A DNA stretch of 64,000 bases from Serinicoccus profundi (lineage in GTDB: Bacteria; Actinomycetota; Actinomycetes; Actinomycetales; Dermatophilaceae): contig NZ_CP042862.1 in assembly GCF_008001015.1 (NCBI RefSeq), positions 2,852,001 through 2,916,000 on the forward strand, written 5' to 3'. The translations under genes were made by a program, and so were the position numbers. Under the pieces are notes generated by a model. The model was given only the letters and a program-made list of their open reading frames with translations, was not told the origin of the DNA and made no database searches. Positions 16,895-26,044 of the stretch are shown here, one piece after another. The first letter of the stretch is position 1. The number at the start of each line of letters is the position of its first letter.

Positions 16895-18325
16895 TCACTC
16901 CTGACCGATGTTGCGCTCGGTCAGCCCGCCGGTGGACCGCTGCGCGGGGTCGGCCAGAGCGGCCACGAGGCCGAGCAGCTGGGTCTCCACCGAGGCGTGC
17001 ACCGCCCCCTCCCCACCGACGATGGTGATGAGCGGGTAGGAGAAGCCGTCGACGAGGCGGTCGATCTCGGCCAGCACCCCGGCCGGGACGGCGTCCGGGC
17101 GGGTCAGCGCCACCCCGGCCCCGGTCCGGGCCGCGACGGGCACCGAGGTGAGGCTGTCGGGGAAGTCCTGGCCGGTGGCGACCATGACCTTGCCCTCGGC
17201 CGGGAACTGCTGCAGCACGGCCTCAGCAGTGTCATACCGCGTCGGGCCGCTGTAGCGGACCCACGGCATCCCGAGCGAGACGTCGTCCAGCACCTCGTCG
17301 GAGAGCACGCTCGTGCCACCGGCGGCGTGGACGTCGTCGAAGGTGAGCGTCGCGACGGCGGTGGCGGTCGACGGCGGCACGCCGTCCTGCTTGACGAGCA
17401 CGAGCGGTGCCTGGTGCCGGGCCGCGAGGGCGCTGAGCACGAGGGCGTCCGGGAAGTCCTGGCCGGAGGCGACGAAGAGCTCGGCGCTGCTGTCCTGCAC
17501 GACGCGCTGGGCGATCTCCCCCGCCGTGGCGTAACGGTCGGGCCCCGAGACCCGCTCGACCGTGGCTCCCGGCAGCGTGGCCTGGACGTCGTCGAGGACG
17601 GCCTGGCTCACCGCACCGGCCCCACCGACGACGAAGACCTCGTCGGGCATGAGGCGGGTGAGCTCGGCGGCCGTCGCCGGCGGCAGCCCGCCGGGCTGGG
17701 TGAGCAGCAGCGGGGCGCCCAGCTGGGCGGCCCACGGCGCGGCCGCGAGGGCGTCGGGGTAGGTCTTGGACGTGGCGATCACGGCGGTGTCTGCCATGAC
17801 GAACTTCTGCTCCGAGAGCATCGCCGCGGTCTCGATCCGGGTCGGTCCGCCGATGCGCTCGACGTCGAAGGTGCACGGCCCGTCGACGTCGTCGGGGAAG
17901 AAGGGGTCGACGACGTCGAGCGTGCCGACGACGGCGCCGGCAGCGTCCACGTCGTTGATGACGATGCCGACGCCGGGGGCGCCGCTGCCGTAGAACCCGA
18001 CGAAGGAGAGGAAGGCGTGGACGTCACGCGTGGTGCCGACCTCGACCTCAAGGGTGCGGCTGTCCTTGAGCGTGCCGTCGTCCCACACCTGGAACTCCAC
18101 GCGGTCGAAACCCGCGATGTCGTCGGTGGTGCCGGTGATGCTGGCGTCGATGGCGTACTCGTTGCGGCTGCAGTCGTCGTTGACGAACTGCACCCCGCTG
18201 ATCTCGTAGTCGCCGAGCGTCGCGGCGAAGGCCGGTACGGCGCCGGCGAGCACCGTGGTGCCGAGCGCGAGCGCCGCCCCTGCGGCGACCCCCGGCCTGC
18301 GGCGTGGGTTGGTCGTGGTGGTCAT
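16895..18325 (-). CDS. Secreted CWB2 cell-wall-binding repeat protein
   Basis: 476 residues. A Sec signal (about 1-34, ending AFA) is followed by a beta-rich N-terminal domain with two cysteines (NDDCSRNE, DGPCTFDV), then three CWB2 repeats of about 95 residues. Each repeat opens with R-I-x-G-P-T-R or the variants VSGPDRYATA and YSGPTRYDTAE, and includes the ATSKTYPDALAAAP or ASGQDFPDALVLSAL type block. CWB2 (Cwp66-type) repeats hold proteins to the cell wall. AAGGAG precedes the ATG. The role of the unique N-terminal domain is unknown. Confidence 0.88.
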   Translation of the reverse strand: MTTTTNPRRRPGVAAGAALALGTTVLAGAVPAFAATLGDYEISGVQFVNDDCSRNEYAIDASITGTTDDIAGFDRVEFQVWDDGTLKDSRTLEVEVGTTRDVHAFLSFVGFYGSGAPGVGIVINDVDAAGAVVGTLDVVDPFFPDDVDGPCTFDVERIGGPTRIETAAMLSEQKFVMADTAVIATSKTYPDALAAAPWAAQLGAPLLLTQPGGLPPATAAELTRLMPDEVFVVGGAGAVSQAVLDDVQATLPGATVERVSGPDRYATAGEIAQRVVQDSSAELFVASGQDFPDALVLSALAARHQAPLVLVKQDGVPPSTATAVATLTFDDVHAAGGTSVLSDEVLDDVSLGMPWVRYSGPTRYDTAEAVLQQFPAEGKVMVATGQDFPDSLTSVPVAARTGAGVALTRPDAVPAGVLAEIDRLVDGFSYPLITIVGGEGAVHASVETQLLGLVAALADPAQRSTGGLTERNIGQE

Positions 18326-18463
18326 GGTCGGTCTCCTTCACGGGCCGGCCGTCGCCGGCCGGTGACGCCGGGAGGTCCCTCGCCTCCGCGGTGACGTCAG
18401 GGGTGAAGAGCACACCGGCTCGACCGGGATACATCGGCGGGGAGGACCCCGGTGTCCGCGGCC

Positions 18464-19746
18464 TCAGCCGACCGGCTCCGGCTCCGGGGCCAGCACGTGG
18501 GCGTCGACCGACGCCTGCGGCACGGTGACGGCGACGAGCACGGTCGCGAGGAGCATCACCGCGGGGACGCCGGCCAGGACCACAGGTATGCCCGCGAGCG
18601 CCGCCACCTGCCCGCCCACCAGCGCGCCGAGGGGCATCGCACCGAAGACGAGCACCCGCGATGCACCACCGACCCGACCGAGCTGGTGCCCGGCCACCAG
18701 ACGGGGCCGGAGCGAGCCGGAGACGATGTTGCCGACGACCCCGAGCGGGCCGGCCGCCAGGAGGAAGAGCGCCAGTCCCCAGGCCGAGGGCCATAGGAGC
18801 GGGGCCAGGTTGAAGACCGCGTTGAGCCCCCAGCAGGCCACCAGCACCGACATCTCCGAGAAGCGCTCGATGATCCGGCTCGCGACCATGCTGCCCAGCA
18901 GCGCACCGGCCGGCAGCACCACCATGACGAGGGAGAACAGCTGGGGGGAGAGCCCGCCCACGGACTCCGGCCCGACCAACCACAGGATGAGGACCGCCCC
19001 GAACGCTGTGGAGGCGAAGTTCCACAGCCCGGCGGCGATGGCCAGCGGGCGCAGGACGGGGTGGCGCCACAGGACCCGCATCCCCGAGGTGAGCTCGGAC
19101 CACCGGGAGCCGACGCTCTCGACCTCCCGACCTGCAGCGACGTGGCGGCCGCGGAGCCCGAGGGCGAGCACGAGGACGGCACTCACCACGACGGCCGCGG
19201 AGGACCCGACGAGCCACGCGGCCCCCAGCGCGACGAGCACGCCCGCGAGCGGTGGGCCGACGAACCCGTTGCACACCTGCTCCACCGCCAGGAGCCGGGC
19301 GTTCGCGCGGCGCAGGGGCCGGCCGCCCGCCCGACGAGCGCGGGCACCTGCGCCGCGGCGGCGAGGTCGGTGAACACCTCGGTGATGCCGTAGCCCAGCG
19401 CGAGCCCGACCAGCACCCAGATGGTCAGCCGATCGGTGAGTGCCACGGCCGCAGCTCCACCCAGCAGGACGGCCCGGAGCCCCAGGGCCACGAGCATCGT
19501 GCGGCGTCGGTCCCAGCGGTCCACGAGCATCCCGGCGGGGATGCCGCAGACCAGCCACGGGAGCCAGACCGCCGCCGTGAGCACCCCCATGAGCAGGGGC
19601 GATCGGGTCAGGGTCACGGCCAGGAGGGGCACCCCGATCTGGACGACCCCGTCGGCGAGGTTGGCCAGGCCGACGGCACCGAGGTGGGCGCCGAAGGGGC
19701 GACCCAAGGGTATGTCGCGGCGCGCGGTCGCGGTGCTCGTCGTCAT
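18464..19746 (-). pseudogene. MFS transporter, broken by a frameshift
   Basis: Two frames together make one complete MFS permease. The N-terminal part runs from the ATG at 19746 through LADGVVQIGVPLLAVTLTRS and VDRWDRRRTMLV to QVPALVGR. The C-terminal part resumes in another frame at RRANARLLAVEQVCNG and runs to 18464. The switch falls at about 19315-19335 in a run of GGGCGG and GGCCGG repeats. A one-base loss or two-base gain explains it, so sequencing error or true inactivation are both open. The upstream HTH gene is divergent and likely controls it; the putative efflux substrate is unknown. Confidence 0.75.
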
Positions 19747-19768
19747 CGAGAGACTCCCCTAGAGTGAG

Positions 19769-19814
19769 TGCAGACAGTTCTATGCAAACGATTCTTTGCA
19801 AAGGTATCTCTGCA
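19769..19814. promoter_or_regulatory. Phased TGCA operator array between MFS gene and HTH regulator
   Basis: TGCA occurs at 19769, 19783, 19797 and 19811, exactly 14 bases apart. Adjacent pairs form inverted repeats TGCANN-N6-NNTGCA. The central pair is perfect: TGCAAA-CGATTC-TTTGCA (19783-19800). The array covers most of the 70-base divergent spacer and ends two bases before the regulator ATG. It is a good candidate for autoregulation by the adjacent HTH protein. Confidence 0.7.
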
Positions 19815-19816
19815 TC

Positions 19817-20425
19817 ATGCACGAGCGCAAACCCTCACCCCTGGCCGCGCGCCAGGTCGACGCCGCGACCCTCAAGGCCTTCGCCCATCCCCTGCGCATG
19901 CGGATGTACGACCACCTCAAGGACCACGGTGCCGCAACGGCGTCGATGCTGGCCCGAGCCATGGGCGAGAGCACCGGCCAGACCAGCTATCACCTCCGCC
20001 AGCTGGAACGGCACGGTCTCGTCGAGGAGGACAGCGGAAGGGGTACCGCACGCGAGCGCTGGTGGATCGCGGCCGGCTTCTCTTTCACCCCCGACGTCCT
20101 GGAGGAGGATCGCACCGCTCGCAGCACCCTGCAGGTGGTCGAGCAGCATCAGCTGAGCGTCCGCGCCGAGCGGCTGCAGGAGTGGTTGCGCCGCAGCGAG
20201 CACGAGGACCCGCAGTGGGTGGCGGTCGCGAGCAGCAACGAGGTGACCCTACCGATGACCGCCGAGGAGCTGGAGTCGATGACGATGGCCGTGGCCGCCG
20301 TCATGCGCGAGCACCTCGACCGGGCCCGAGAGGCCCGCGCGGACCACGGTGACGACGGACGCCGCACGGTGAAGATCTACCAGTACGCCTTCCCGCTCCC
20401 GCAGGAGCAGACTGCGGAGGAGTAG
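19817..20425 (+). CDS. ArsR-like winged-helix transcriptional regulator (HTH_20 type)
   Basis: 202 residues from the ATG at 19817. The winged helix lies at about residues 10-85: ATLKAFAHPLRMRMYDHLKD, GESTGQTSYHLRQLERHGLVEE, then a wing with RERWWIAA. The C-terminal half is helical and Glu-rich. It is divergent from the MFS gene with only 70 bases between, and the spacer holds a phased TGCA array, so it is probably the repressor of that pump and of itself. No metal-binding Cys pair is seen. The inducer is unknown. Confidence 0.85.
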   Translation: MHERKPSPLAARQVDAATLKAFAHPLRMRMYDHLKDHGAATASMLARAMGESTGQTSYHLRQLERHGLVEEDSGRGTARERWWIAAGFSFTPDVLEEDRTARSTLQVVEQHQLSVRAERLQEWLRRSEHEDPQWVAVASSNEVTLPMTAEELESMTMAVAAVMREHLDRAREARADHGDDGRRTVKIYQYAFPLPQEQTAEE

Positions 20426-20449
20426 GCGGGGTCAGACGACGTCGGCGCC

Positions 20450-20836
20450 TCAGCGCAGCGGCAGGTATGCCGTGAGGTCGGCCCGCTGCCCCGAGGCCCG
20501 CACCGCGCCGCTCGCCGTCGCCTCGGCCCAGGTCGTGCGGCCGGTCGCGAGCTCCAGCCACGTCTGCGGGTCGGTCTCGATGACGTTGGTGGGGGTCCCG
20601 CGGGTGTGCCGAGGGCCCTCGATGACCTGGGCCGCGGCATACGGCGGGATCCGCACCTCGACCGAGCGTCCGGGGGCGCGCTCGACGAGCTCCTCCACGA
20701 GGTAGCGCACGGCGGTGGCGAGCTGCTGCCGGGACACCTCCGGTGCCTCGCCCTCCTCCCCCGTGGACCGGGCGGCCTCCCACGCGGCGACCGCCTGCTC
20801 GCCGGCGGCGAGGTCGACGCGTCGACGGGCGGGCAT
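20450..20836 (-). CDS. Sterol-carrier (SCP2-like) family protein
   Basis: 128 residues. The pattern ELVERAPGRSVEVRIPPYAAAQ, followed by THTRGTPTNVIETDPQTWLELATGR broken at Gly, and ending GQRADLTAYLPL, is that of the actinobacterial short SCP2 family (MDMPI/SCP fold) of uncertain role. The ATG at 20836 overlaps the arginine deiminase stop as ATGA, implying coupling. Confidence 0.78.
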   Translation of the reverse strand: MPARRRVDLAAGEQAVAAWEAARSTGEEGEAPEVSRQQLATAVRYLVEELVERAPGRSVEVRIPPYAAAQVIEGPRHTRGTPTNVIETDPQTWLELATGRTTWAEATASGAVRASGQRADLTAYLPLR

Positions 20837-22077
20837 CAGGTGAGCGGGTCGCGCTCGATGGGGCAGGACATGCAACGGGGGCCGCCGCGGCCGCGGCCCA
20901 GCTCCGAGCCGTCGATCTCGAGGACCTCGACCCCCTGCTCGCGCAGGTAGGCGTTGGTGACGGTGTTGCGCTGGTAGCCCACGACCACGCCGGGTTCCAG
21001 GGCGAGCACGTTGCACCCGTCGTCCCACTGCTCGCGCGCGGCGGCGCGGGGGTCCTGCTCGGCGGCGAGGACGCGCAGCCGGTCGACGCCGAGCCCGCGG
21101 GCGATGACCTGCTCCATCTGCGCCGGCTCGTGGCGCTCGATGACGAGCTGCAGCTCACCGGAGGCCGGGTCCTCCTCCCCCGCGGTGATCGTCCAGGAAG
21201 TGAGGTCGGGCAGCCCGAGGTAACGGGTGAAGGTCTGCTCGTCGACCATCGTCATCACCGTGTCGAGGTGCATGACCGCCCGCGCCTTGGGCATGTCGAG
21301 CGCCACGACCCGCTCGGCCTGACCGGAGGCGAGCATGCGGCGTGCCAGCCGCTCGACCCCCATCGCGGTGGTCCGCTCGGACAACCCGACGAGCACCATG
21401 CCGTTGCCCGGGATGAGGATGTCGCCGCCCTCGGCGGTCGCGGGGCCGTCGTCCACGCCGTGGCTCCACCACTGCATACCGGCCTGGGCGAACATCGGGT
21501 GGTAGCGGTAGATCGCGTCGTAGTGCACCGTCTCGCGGCGCCGCGCCTTCTTGTGCATGGAGTTGACGGCGACGCCGCTGTAGGCCCAGGCGGAGGTGTC
21601 GCGGGTGAAGAGGTGGTTGGGCAGCGGCGCGAGCACCGAGTCGTGCTGGCCGAACTGGTCGATGACGACCGAGTTGGGGCTGCCGATCCGCTCGAGCACC
21701 TCGGCCTTGGTGATCCCGCCGATGAGGTGGGTGGCGAGCTCGGCGTCGTCCATGCCCTCGAACATCGCGCGGAGCTCCTCGGCGGCCTGCGGGCCGACGT
21801 GCCGCTCGTCGAGACTGTGGTCGAGGACGTGCGCGCGGGCCTCCGGCACCCCCAGCGCCTCGCGCAGCAGCGCGTCGAAGTGGTGCACGGTCACACCACG
21901 CTCGCGCATGATCTGGACGAAGTAGTCGTGCTCCTCCTGAGCCTTCTCCACCCAGAGGATCTCGTCGAAGAGGTAGCGCTCCTTGTTGTCCGGGGTCAGG
22001 CGGTGCATCTCCAGCCCGGGGCGGTGCACGATGACCTGACGCAGCCGGCCGACCTCGGATCCCACGTGCAGCGGCAT
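20836..22077 (-). CDS. arcA: Arginine deiminase
   Basis: 413 residues. It carries the guanidino-group-modifying fold signatures: [46 protein letters not shown], and the C-terminal nucleophile Cys402 in GPRCMSCPI. It converts arginine to citrulline and ammonia. Ornithine transcarbamylase and carbamate kinase, the usual partners of an energy-yielding pathway, are not adjacent here. The ATG at 22077 follows GAAAGGAC. Confidence 0.93.
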   Translation of the reverse strand: MPLHVGSEVGRLRQVIVHRPGLEMHRLTPDNKERYLFDEILWVEKAQEEHDYFVQIMRERGVTVHHFDALLREALGVPEARAHVLDHSLDERHVGPQAAEELRAMFEGMDDAELATHLIGGITKAEVLERIGSPNSVVIDQFGQHDSVLAPLPNHLFTRDTSAWAYSGVAVNSMHKKARRRETVHYDAIYRYHPMFAQAGMQWWSHGVDDGPATAEGGDILIPGNGMVLVGLSERTTAMGVERLARRMLASGQAERVVALDMPKARAVMHLDTVMTMVDEQTFTRYLGLPDLTSWTITAGEEDPASGELQLVIERHEPAQMEQVIARGLGVDRLRVLAAEQDPRAAAREQWDDGCNVLALEPGVVVGYQRNTVTNAYLREQGVEVLEIDGSELGRGRGGPRCMSCPIERDPLT

Positions 22078-22155
22078 GGCGTGTCCTTTCGACAGAGGGT
22101 GCGGACATCCTGCCACGCGCGGCGGGCCCGCCGGGGCCCAGCGGCCCGGGACATG

Positions 22156-22250
22156 AAGAACCCCTCGCGCACCTGGAAGAGCCCGGTTGCCCTTGCTGCA
22201 TTCCTGCCCTGGGGGAGTTCACCGAGGTACCACCGCACGAGGGGTCCGGG
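22156..22250 (-). ncRNA. ffs: Signal recognition particle RNA (4.5S type)
   Basis: Read on the minus strand, the conserved core CAGGGCAGGAATGCAGCAAG sits in the apical region, as in small bacterial SRP RNAs. The ends GGACCCCTCG and CGAGGGGTTC pair to close the helix. Boundaries are approximate to a few bases. Confidence 0.9.
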
Positions 22251-22298
22251 GATGAGTCTAAGCGCTGACCGCACCCCCCTCCAACCCGCTGCCCTTCC

Positions 22299-22452
22299 CA
22301 CCGAGCGCCGCACATGGTCGTCCCCGGCCCCACCGAGCGCCGCAGATGGTCGCCCCCGCCCCCACCGAGCGCCGCACATGGTCGTCCCCGGCACCACCGA
22401 GCGCCGCAGATGGTCGCTCCCAGCCCCACCGAGCGCCGCAGATGGTCGCTGA
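22299..22452 (+). repeat. 32-bp tandem array, 5 units (family A)
   Basis: The block CACCGAGCGCCGCA(G/C)ATGGTCG begins at 22299, 22331, 22363, 22395 and 22427, an exact 32-base period. About 23 bases are near constant and about 9 vary. Units alternate CACATGGTCGT with CAGATGGTCGC. It fills the spacer between the SRP RNA and the tRNA-Ser. The same unit, in one or the other orientation, occurs at 37.5, 57.9 and 58.8 kb. Confidence 0.9.
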
Positions 22453-22528
22453 TCGACAGGGAGGGCTGCAAGTGACGAGGCGCTGGCGCGGTTTTGGTCC
22501 GTCCAGCCGCTCGGGTATCCTCGTCGGC

Positions 22529-22613
22529 GGAGGATTCGCATAGCGGCCTAGTGCGCACGATTGGAAATCGTGTTGGGATAAAACCCTCGGGGGTTCAAAT
22601 CCCCCATCCTCCG
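22529..22613 (+). tRNA. tRNA-Ser (anticodon GGA)
   Basis: Acceptor arms GGAGGAT and ATCCTCC pair. The anticodon loop gives GGA, there is a long class II variable arm, and the T-loop is GTTCAAATC. Discriminator G is followed by an encoded CCA at 22614-22616. Confidence 0.95.
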
Positions 22614-22640
22614 CCACGGTCCTGACTGCAGGACGGCGAC

Positions 22641-22669
22641 AGCCCCCGGACGCCTCGCGTCCGGGGGCT
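22641..22669 (+). terminator. Hairpin after tRNA-Ser(GGA)
   Basis: Arms AGCCCCCGGACG and CGTCCGGGGGCT pair perfectly over a 5-base loop (22653-22657). Confidence 0.7.
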
Positions 22670-23036
22670 GTCCGCTGCCCTCCGCCCTACTGACGTCCGG
22701 TATGCCGCACCCGCGCCGGTCGGCGAGCGCCGCGCCCGCGGCAGGGCCACGCTCGCTCGGCCGTGCCCGTCGACACCCGGCCTGGGCCGACACGGCATAC
22801 CTCGGCTGTCCCAGGCGCCACATCTGCCCCTCGGTGCCAGGACAACCGGCCGTGCGCAGGGCGGATTCAGGACATGCAGCGCGCACAGCCTGATGTCCTG
22901 GCAGGTCGTGGCAGGAGCGACACGTGTGACGCCGAGGGGCACAAGCCTCGGTGCGTCGGGACCGATCCGAGCTCGACCCGCCCGACCAGCACTGTCGCCG
23001 CGACCGGCACGAACAGGCCGGACCCGAGCTCGCCCC
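22670..23036. other. Intergenic stretch without a supported gene
   Basis: No frame here has convincing protein character. Two GTATGCC/GGCATAC words occur (about 22701 and 22793). The inverted pair TGCCAGGACA (about 22838) and TGTCCTGGCA (about 22890) could fold. I see no promoter or RNA gene that I can name. Confidence 0.5.
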
Positions 23037-24625
23037 TCAGCGGCGCCGCGTGCCGAAGATGGAGCGGGTGATCTCCCGGCCGATGACGGTGCCGGCCGAG
23101 CGCAGCATGGACCGGAAGGCGGTGGAGGAGACGACCTGCTCGACCATCCCCTGGTCGGCGTCGCGGGACCGCCCGCCACGGGAGGCGGTCGAGGCCTGCT
23201 TCTCCCGGGCCGCCTGCTCCTGCGCTGCGGCCTGCGCCGCGTCGGCCTCGGCGGCTGCCTTGCTCGCCGCCTCCATCCGGGCGGCGAGCATCTCCTGCGC
23301 GGACTCGCGGTCGAGCGGGTCGGCATACTTGCTCGACAGGGCGGAGCCGGCGACGGTCGCCCGGACGACGGACTCCTCCGAGGGGCCGATCTGGCCTTGC
23401 GGGGCCCGGAGCATGGTGCGCGCCACCGGGGTGGGGGAACCCTCCTCGGACAGCACAGTCACGACCGCCTCGCCGGTGCGCAGCGAGGTGAGCACCTCGG
23501 CGAGGTCGTAGTCGCTGGTCGGGAAGGTCGACACGGTCGCCTTGAGCGCCTTGGCGTCGTTGGGCGTATGCGCGCGCAGCGCGTGCTGGACCCGGTTGCC
23601 GAGCTGGGCGAGCACCGCGTCGGGCACGTCCTTGGGCGTCTGGGTGACGAAGAACACCCCGACCCCCTTGGACCGGATGAGCCGCACCGCCTGCTCCACG
23701 GCGTCGAGGAAGGCGTCGGACGCGTCGTCGAAGAGCAGGTGCGCCTCGTCGAAGAAGAAGACGAGCTTGGGCTTGTCCGGGTTGCCGACCTCCGGCAGGT
23801 CCTGGAAGAGCTCGGCGAGCAGCCACATGAGGAAGGTCGAGAAGAGCACCGGCTTGTCCTGCACACCCGGGCAGCTCGCAGCGAGATGACGCCCTTGCCG
23901 TCGGCGGTCGTGCGCAGCAGGTCGGCGGTCTCGAACTCCGGCTCACCGAAGAACACGTCGCCCCCGGCCGCGGACAGCGCGATGAGCTCGCGCAGGATGA
24001 CGCCCGCGGTGGAGGTCGCGAGCCCACCCAGTCCCTTGAGGTCCTCCTTGCCCTCGTCCGAGATGAGGTGCTGAGTCACCGCGACGAGGTCCTTGAGGTC
24101 GAGCAGCGCCAGACCCTGCTGGTCGGCCCAGTAGAAGATGAGGCCGAGGCTCGACTCCTGCGTCTTGTTGAGCTGGAGCACCTTGGACAGCAGGGTCGGG
24201 CCGAAGGCCGTGATGGTCGCGCGCACCGGGTTGCCGACGCCGTGGCCGCCGAGGTTGAGCAGCTCGACGGGGTATGCCGCGCCCGTCCACTCCTGCCCCA
24301 GCTCACCCATGCGCTCCTCGACCTTGCCGCCCCCGGCGGCGGGGGTCGCGAGGCCGGTGAGGTCGCCCTTGATGTCGGAGAGGAAGACCGGCACCCCCGC
24401 GTCGGAGAGCTGCTCGGCGAGCACCTGGAGCGTCACGGTCTTGCCGGTGCCCGTCGCCCCGGCGACGAGGCCGTGCCGGTTCATCGAGGCGAGCGGCAGC
24501 CGGACGACGGCCTCGCTCACCACCGCGTCGCCGTCGGCACCGACGGCGCCACCGAGCACGATGCTGGGGTCGGTGAAGGTGTAGCCCTCGCGGATGAGGT
24601 CGATCTGGCTGCTCTGCTCGCTCAC
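23037..24625 (-). pseudogene. HerA-like ATPase (DUF853/YjgR type), broken by two one-base insertions
   Basis: The first frame starts at the GTG at 24625 and holds the Walker A motif GATGTGKT (about 48-55). It goes wrong after GKGVIS. The second frame, from about 23864 down, holds Walker B (LVFFFDEAHLLFDD) and the Ala/Glu-rich C-terminus. Removing one base at about 23878 and one at about 23865 restores the smooth sequence ISLELPGVQDKPVLFSTF. The family is HerA/FtsK-like with unclear role. Two insertions 13 bases apart suggest sequencing error or recent decay. No frame repair is assumed in the boundaries. Confidence 0.8.
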
Positions 24626-24632
24626 CCTTCAG

Positions 24633-24642
24633 ACTCTAGACT
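24633..24642. promoter_or_regulatory. Overlapping divergent -10 boxes, both leaderless
   Basis: On the minus strand TAGAGT (24638 to 24633) ends 7 bases before the GTG at 24625. On the plus strand TAGACT (24637-24642) ends 7 bases before the ATG at 24650. The two boxes share two bases. Confidence 0.6.
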
Positions 24643-24649
24643 GCGCCGC

Positions 24650-24961
24650 ATGATCTTCAAGGGCGTGGGCGACGAGCGGCCCTACCCCCCGCACGGCCTG
24701 GACGAGCCCGGGGACTGGGCCCACCTCCCGCCGCGGATGCTGCGCCTCGACGAGCTCGTCACGGTGCGATCCCAGCTCGACCTGCGGGCGCTGCTGGCCT
24801 CGGACTCCACCTTCTACGGCGACATCTTCTGCCATGTGGTGAAGTGGCAGGACGAGCTCTACCTCGAGGACGGCCTGCACCGGGCGCTGAGGGCGGCCCT
24901 GCAGGGTCGGCCCGCGGTCCACGGGCGTGTCCTCGACCTCGACACCGCGCCGAGTCGCTAG
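24650..24961 (+). CDS. Conserved actinobacterial protein (called VapB-like in some annotations)
   Basis: 103 residues, MIFKGVGDERPYPPHGLDE to the C-terminus, with DSTFYGDIFCHVVKWQDELY and LEDGLHRALRAAL. I recognise this as a conserved actinobacterial family that automatic annotation often labels a VapB-type antitoxin. No toxin gene or DNA-binding motif is visible here, so that label is not supported by context. Starts seven bases after a TAGACT box and has no Shine-Dalgarno. Confidence 0.78.
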   Translation: MIFKGVGDERPYPPHGLDEPGDWAHLPPRMLRLDELVTVRSQLDLRALLASDSTFYGDIFCHVVKWQDELYLEDGLHRALRAALQGRPAVHGRVLDLDTAPSR

Positions 24962-24989
24962 CCTGCTCCGGTCGGAAAGGACGTTCTGC

Positions 24990-25508
24990 GTGGGATACGT
25001 GCGCACTGCCGGTATGTCGACGGCCGCCCGTCGGGCCCGTCGCCGCGCCGCCATGGTCATGGCGGCGCTCTTCGGCGTGCTCGCCCTCGCCCTGGTCCTG
25101 GCCATGGCCAGCATGCAGGGCTGGTTCGGGATGGGCGGGGAGGCCGACGAGGTCGCCGCGACGGTCGAGGCCCCGACGCCCACGCTCGCGGCGGAGGACG
25201 TCGTCGTCAACGTCTTCAACTCCACCGGCACCGCCGGTCTCGCCGGCCGCGCCAGTGAGGGGCTGGGTGCGCGTGGCTTCACCGTCGACGGCGTCGACAA
25301 CTCCGGCGCCGACGTGCCGGGACCCGGGCAGATCATCCACGGGCCCACCGGCCTGGAGGGTGCGCAGCTGCTCGCGGAGGCCCTGCCGCAGGAGGTCGAG
25401 CTGGTCCAGGACGAGCGCGATGACGCCACCCTGGACCTCGTCCTCGGCGACGCGTGGGAGGACCTGCCCGCGCACGACACTGCGGAGCAGACCGGGGGCG
25501 AGGGGTGA
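24990..25508 (+). CDS. LytR C-terminal domain protein, membrane anchored
   Basis: 172 residues from the GTG at 24990, which follows GGAAAGGA. A basic N-terminus and one membrane helix (about 22-42) precede a LytR_C domain (about 65-150) with VVVNVFNSTGTAGLAGRAS and LLAEALPQEVELVQDE. The domain accompanies LytR-CpsA-Psr proteins of wall assembly, but here it stands alone. The stop overlaps the next gene as GTGA. Confidence 0.85.
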   Translation: MGYVRTAGMSTAARRARRRAAMVMAALFGVLALALVLAMASMQGWFGMGGEADEVAATVEAPTPTLAAEDVVVNVFNSTGTAGLAGRASEGLGARGFTVDGVDNSGADVPGPGQIIHGPTGLEGAQLLAEALPQEVELVQDERDDATLDLVLGDAWEDLPAHDTAEQTGGEG

Positions 25509-25984
25509 GCGGCACCCACGAGGCCCGGGTCGAGCGCCGGGTCGAGGCCTCCCCCGCCGCGGTGTGGGAGGTCGTCACCGACCTCGAGCACGCGCAGGAG
25601 CGCCTCTCCCAGGTCACCAACCTGCACCTCATCACCACGGGCCCGTATGCCGTGGGCACCGGTTGGCGGGAGACCCGCCGCATGATGGGCGCCTCGGACA
25701 CCCAGGAGATCTGGGTCGTCGACAGCGACCCCGAGCGCCGCACCGAGACCGAGGCCCGCTCCGGCAACACGACCTATCGCACCGTGATGACCCTGGAGCC
25801 CCTCGACGAGGGGGCCGCGACCCGGCTGTCGGTGCACTTCAGCGCGAGCACGCTGGACCCCAACGCCCTGCAGCGGATGGCGCTGCGGGTCGTCGGCCCG
25901 CTCGGGCTCAAGCTCACCGAGAAGGCGCTGCGCACCGAGCTCGACGACATCGCCACCGCCGCGCAGGAGATCGACGCGCGCTGA
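25505..25984 (+). CDS. SRPBCC (START-like) family protein
   Basis: 159 residues. The opening HEARVERRVEASPAAVWEVVTDLEHAQERL and later LEPLDEGAATRLSVHF are typical of polyketide-cyclase/SRPBCC lipid- or ligand-binding folds. No catalytic residues can be assigned. The GTG start overlaps the LytR_C stop (GTGA). Confidence 0.8.
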   Translation: MSGTHEARVERRVEASPAAVWEVVTDLEHAQERLSQVTNLHLITTGPYAVGTGWRETRRMMGASDTQEIWVVDSDPERRTETEARSGNTTYRTVMTLEPLDEGAATRLSVHFSASTLDPNALQRMALRVVGPLGLKLTEKALRTELDDIATAAQEIDAR

Positions 25985-26031
25985 ACGGCATACCCTGTGG
26001 ACAACTTCTGCGGGGCGACGCCGACCTCTCC

Positions 26032-26037
26032 TAGGTT
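26032..26037 (+). promoter_or_regulatory. -10 box of a leaderless promoter (DUF4190-like gene 1)
   Basis: TAGGTT ends 7 bases before the ATG at 26045; no Shine-Dalgarno. Confidence 0.5.
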
Positions 26038-26044
26038 CGGGCTC

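Noticed and set aside
22299-22452. CRISPR-like appearance of the 32-bp repeats
   Set aside because: The variable parts are only about 10 bases, similar to each other and of a length too short for spacers. No cas gene is in the window.
22670-23036. Small genes in the spacer after tRNA-Ser(GGA)
   Set aside because: Frames here have shadow-like Arg/Pro-rich composition and no start signals.
24650-24961. VapBC toxin-antitoxin locus
   Set aside because: The gene belongs to a family labelled VapB-like in some annotations, but no PIN-domain toxin or antitoxin DNA-binding motif lies next to it.
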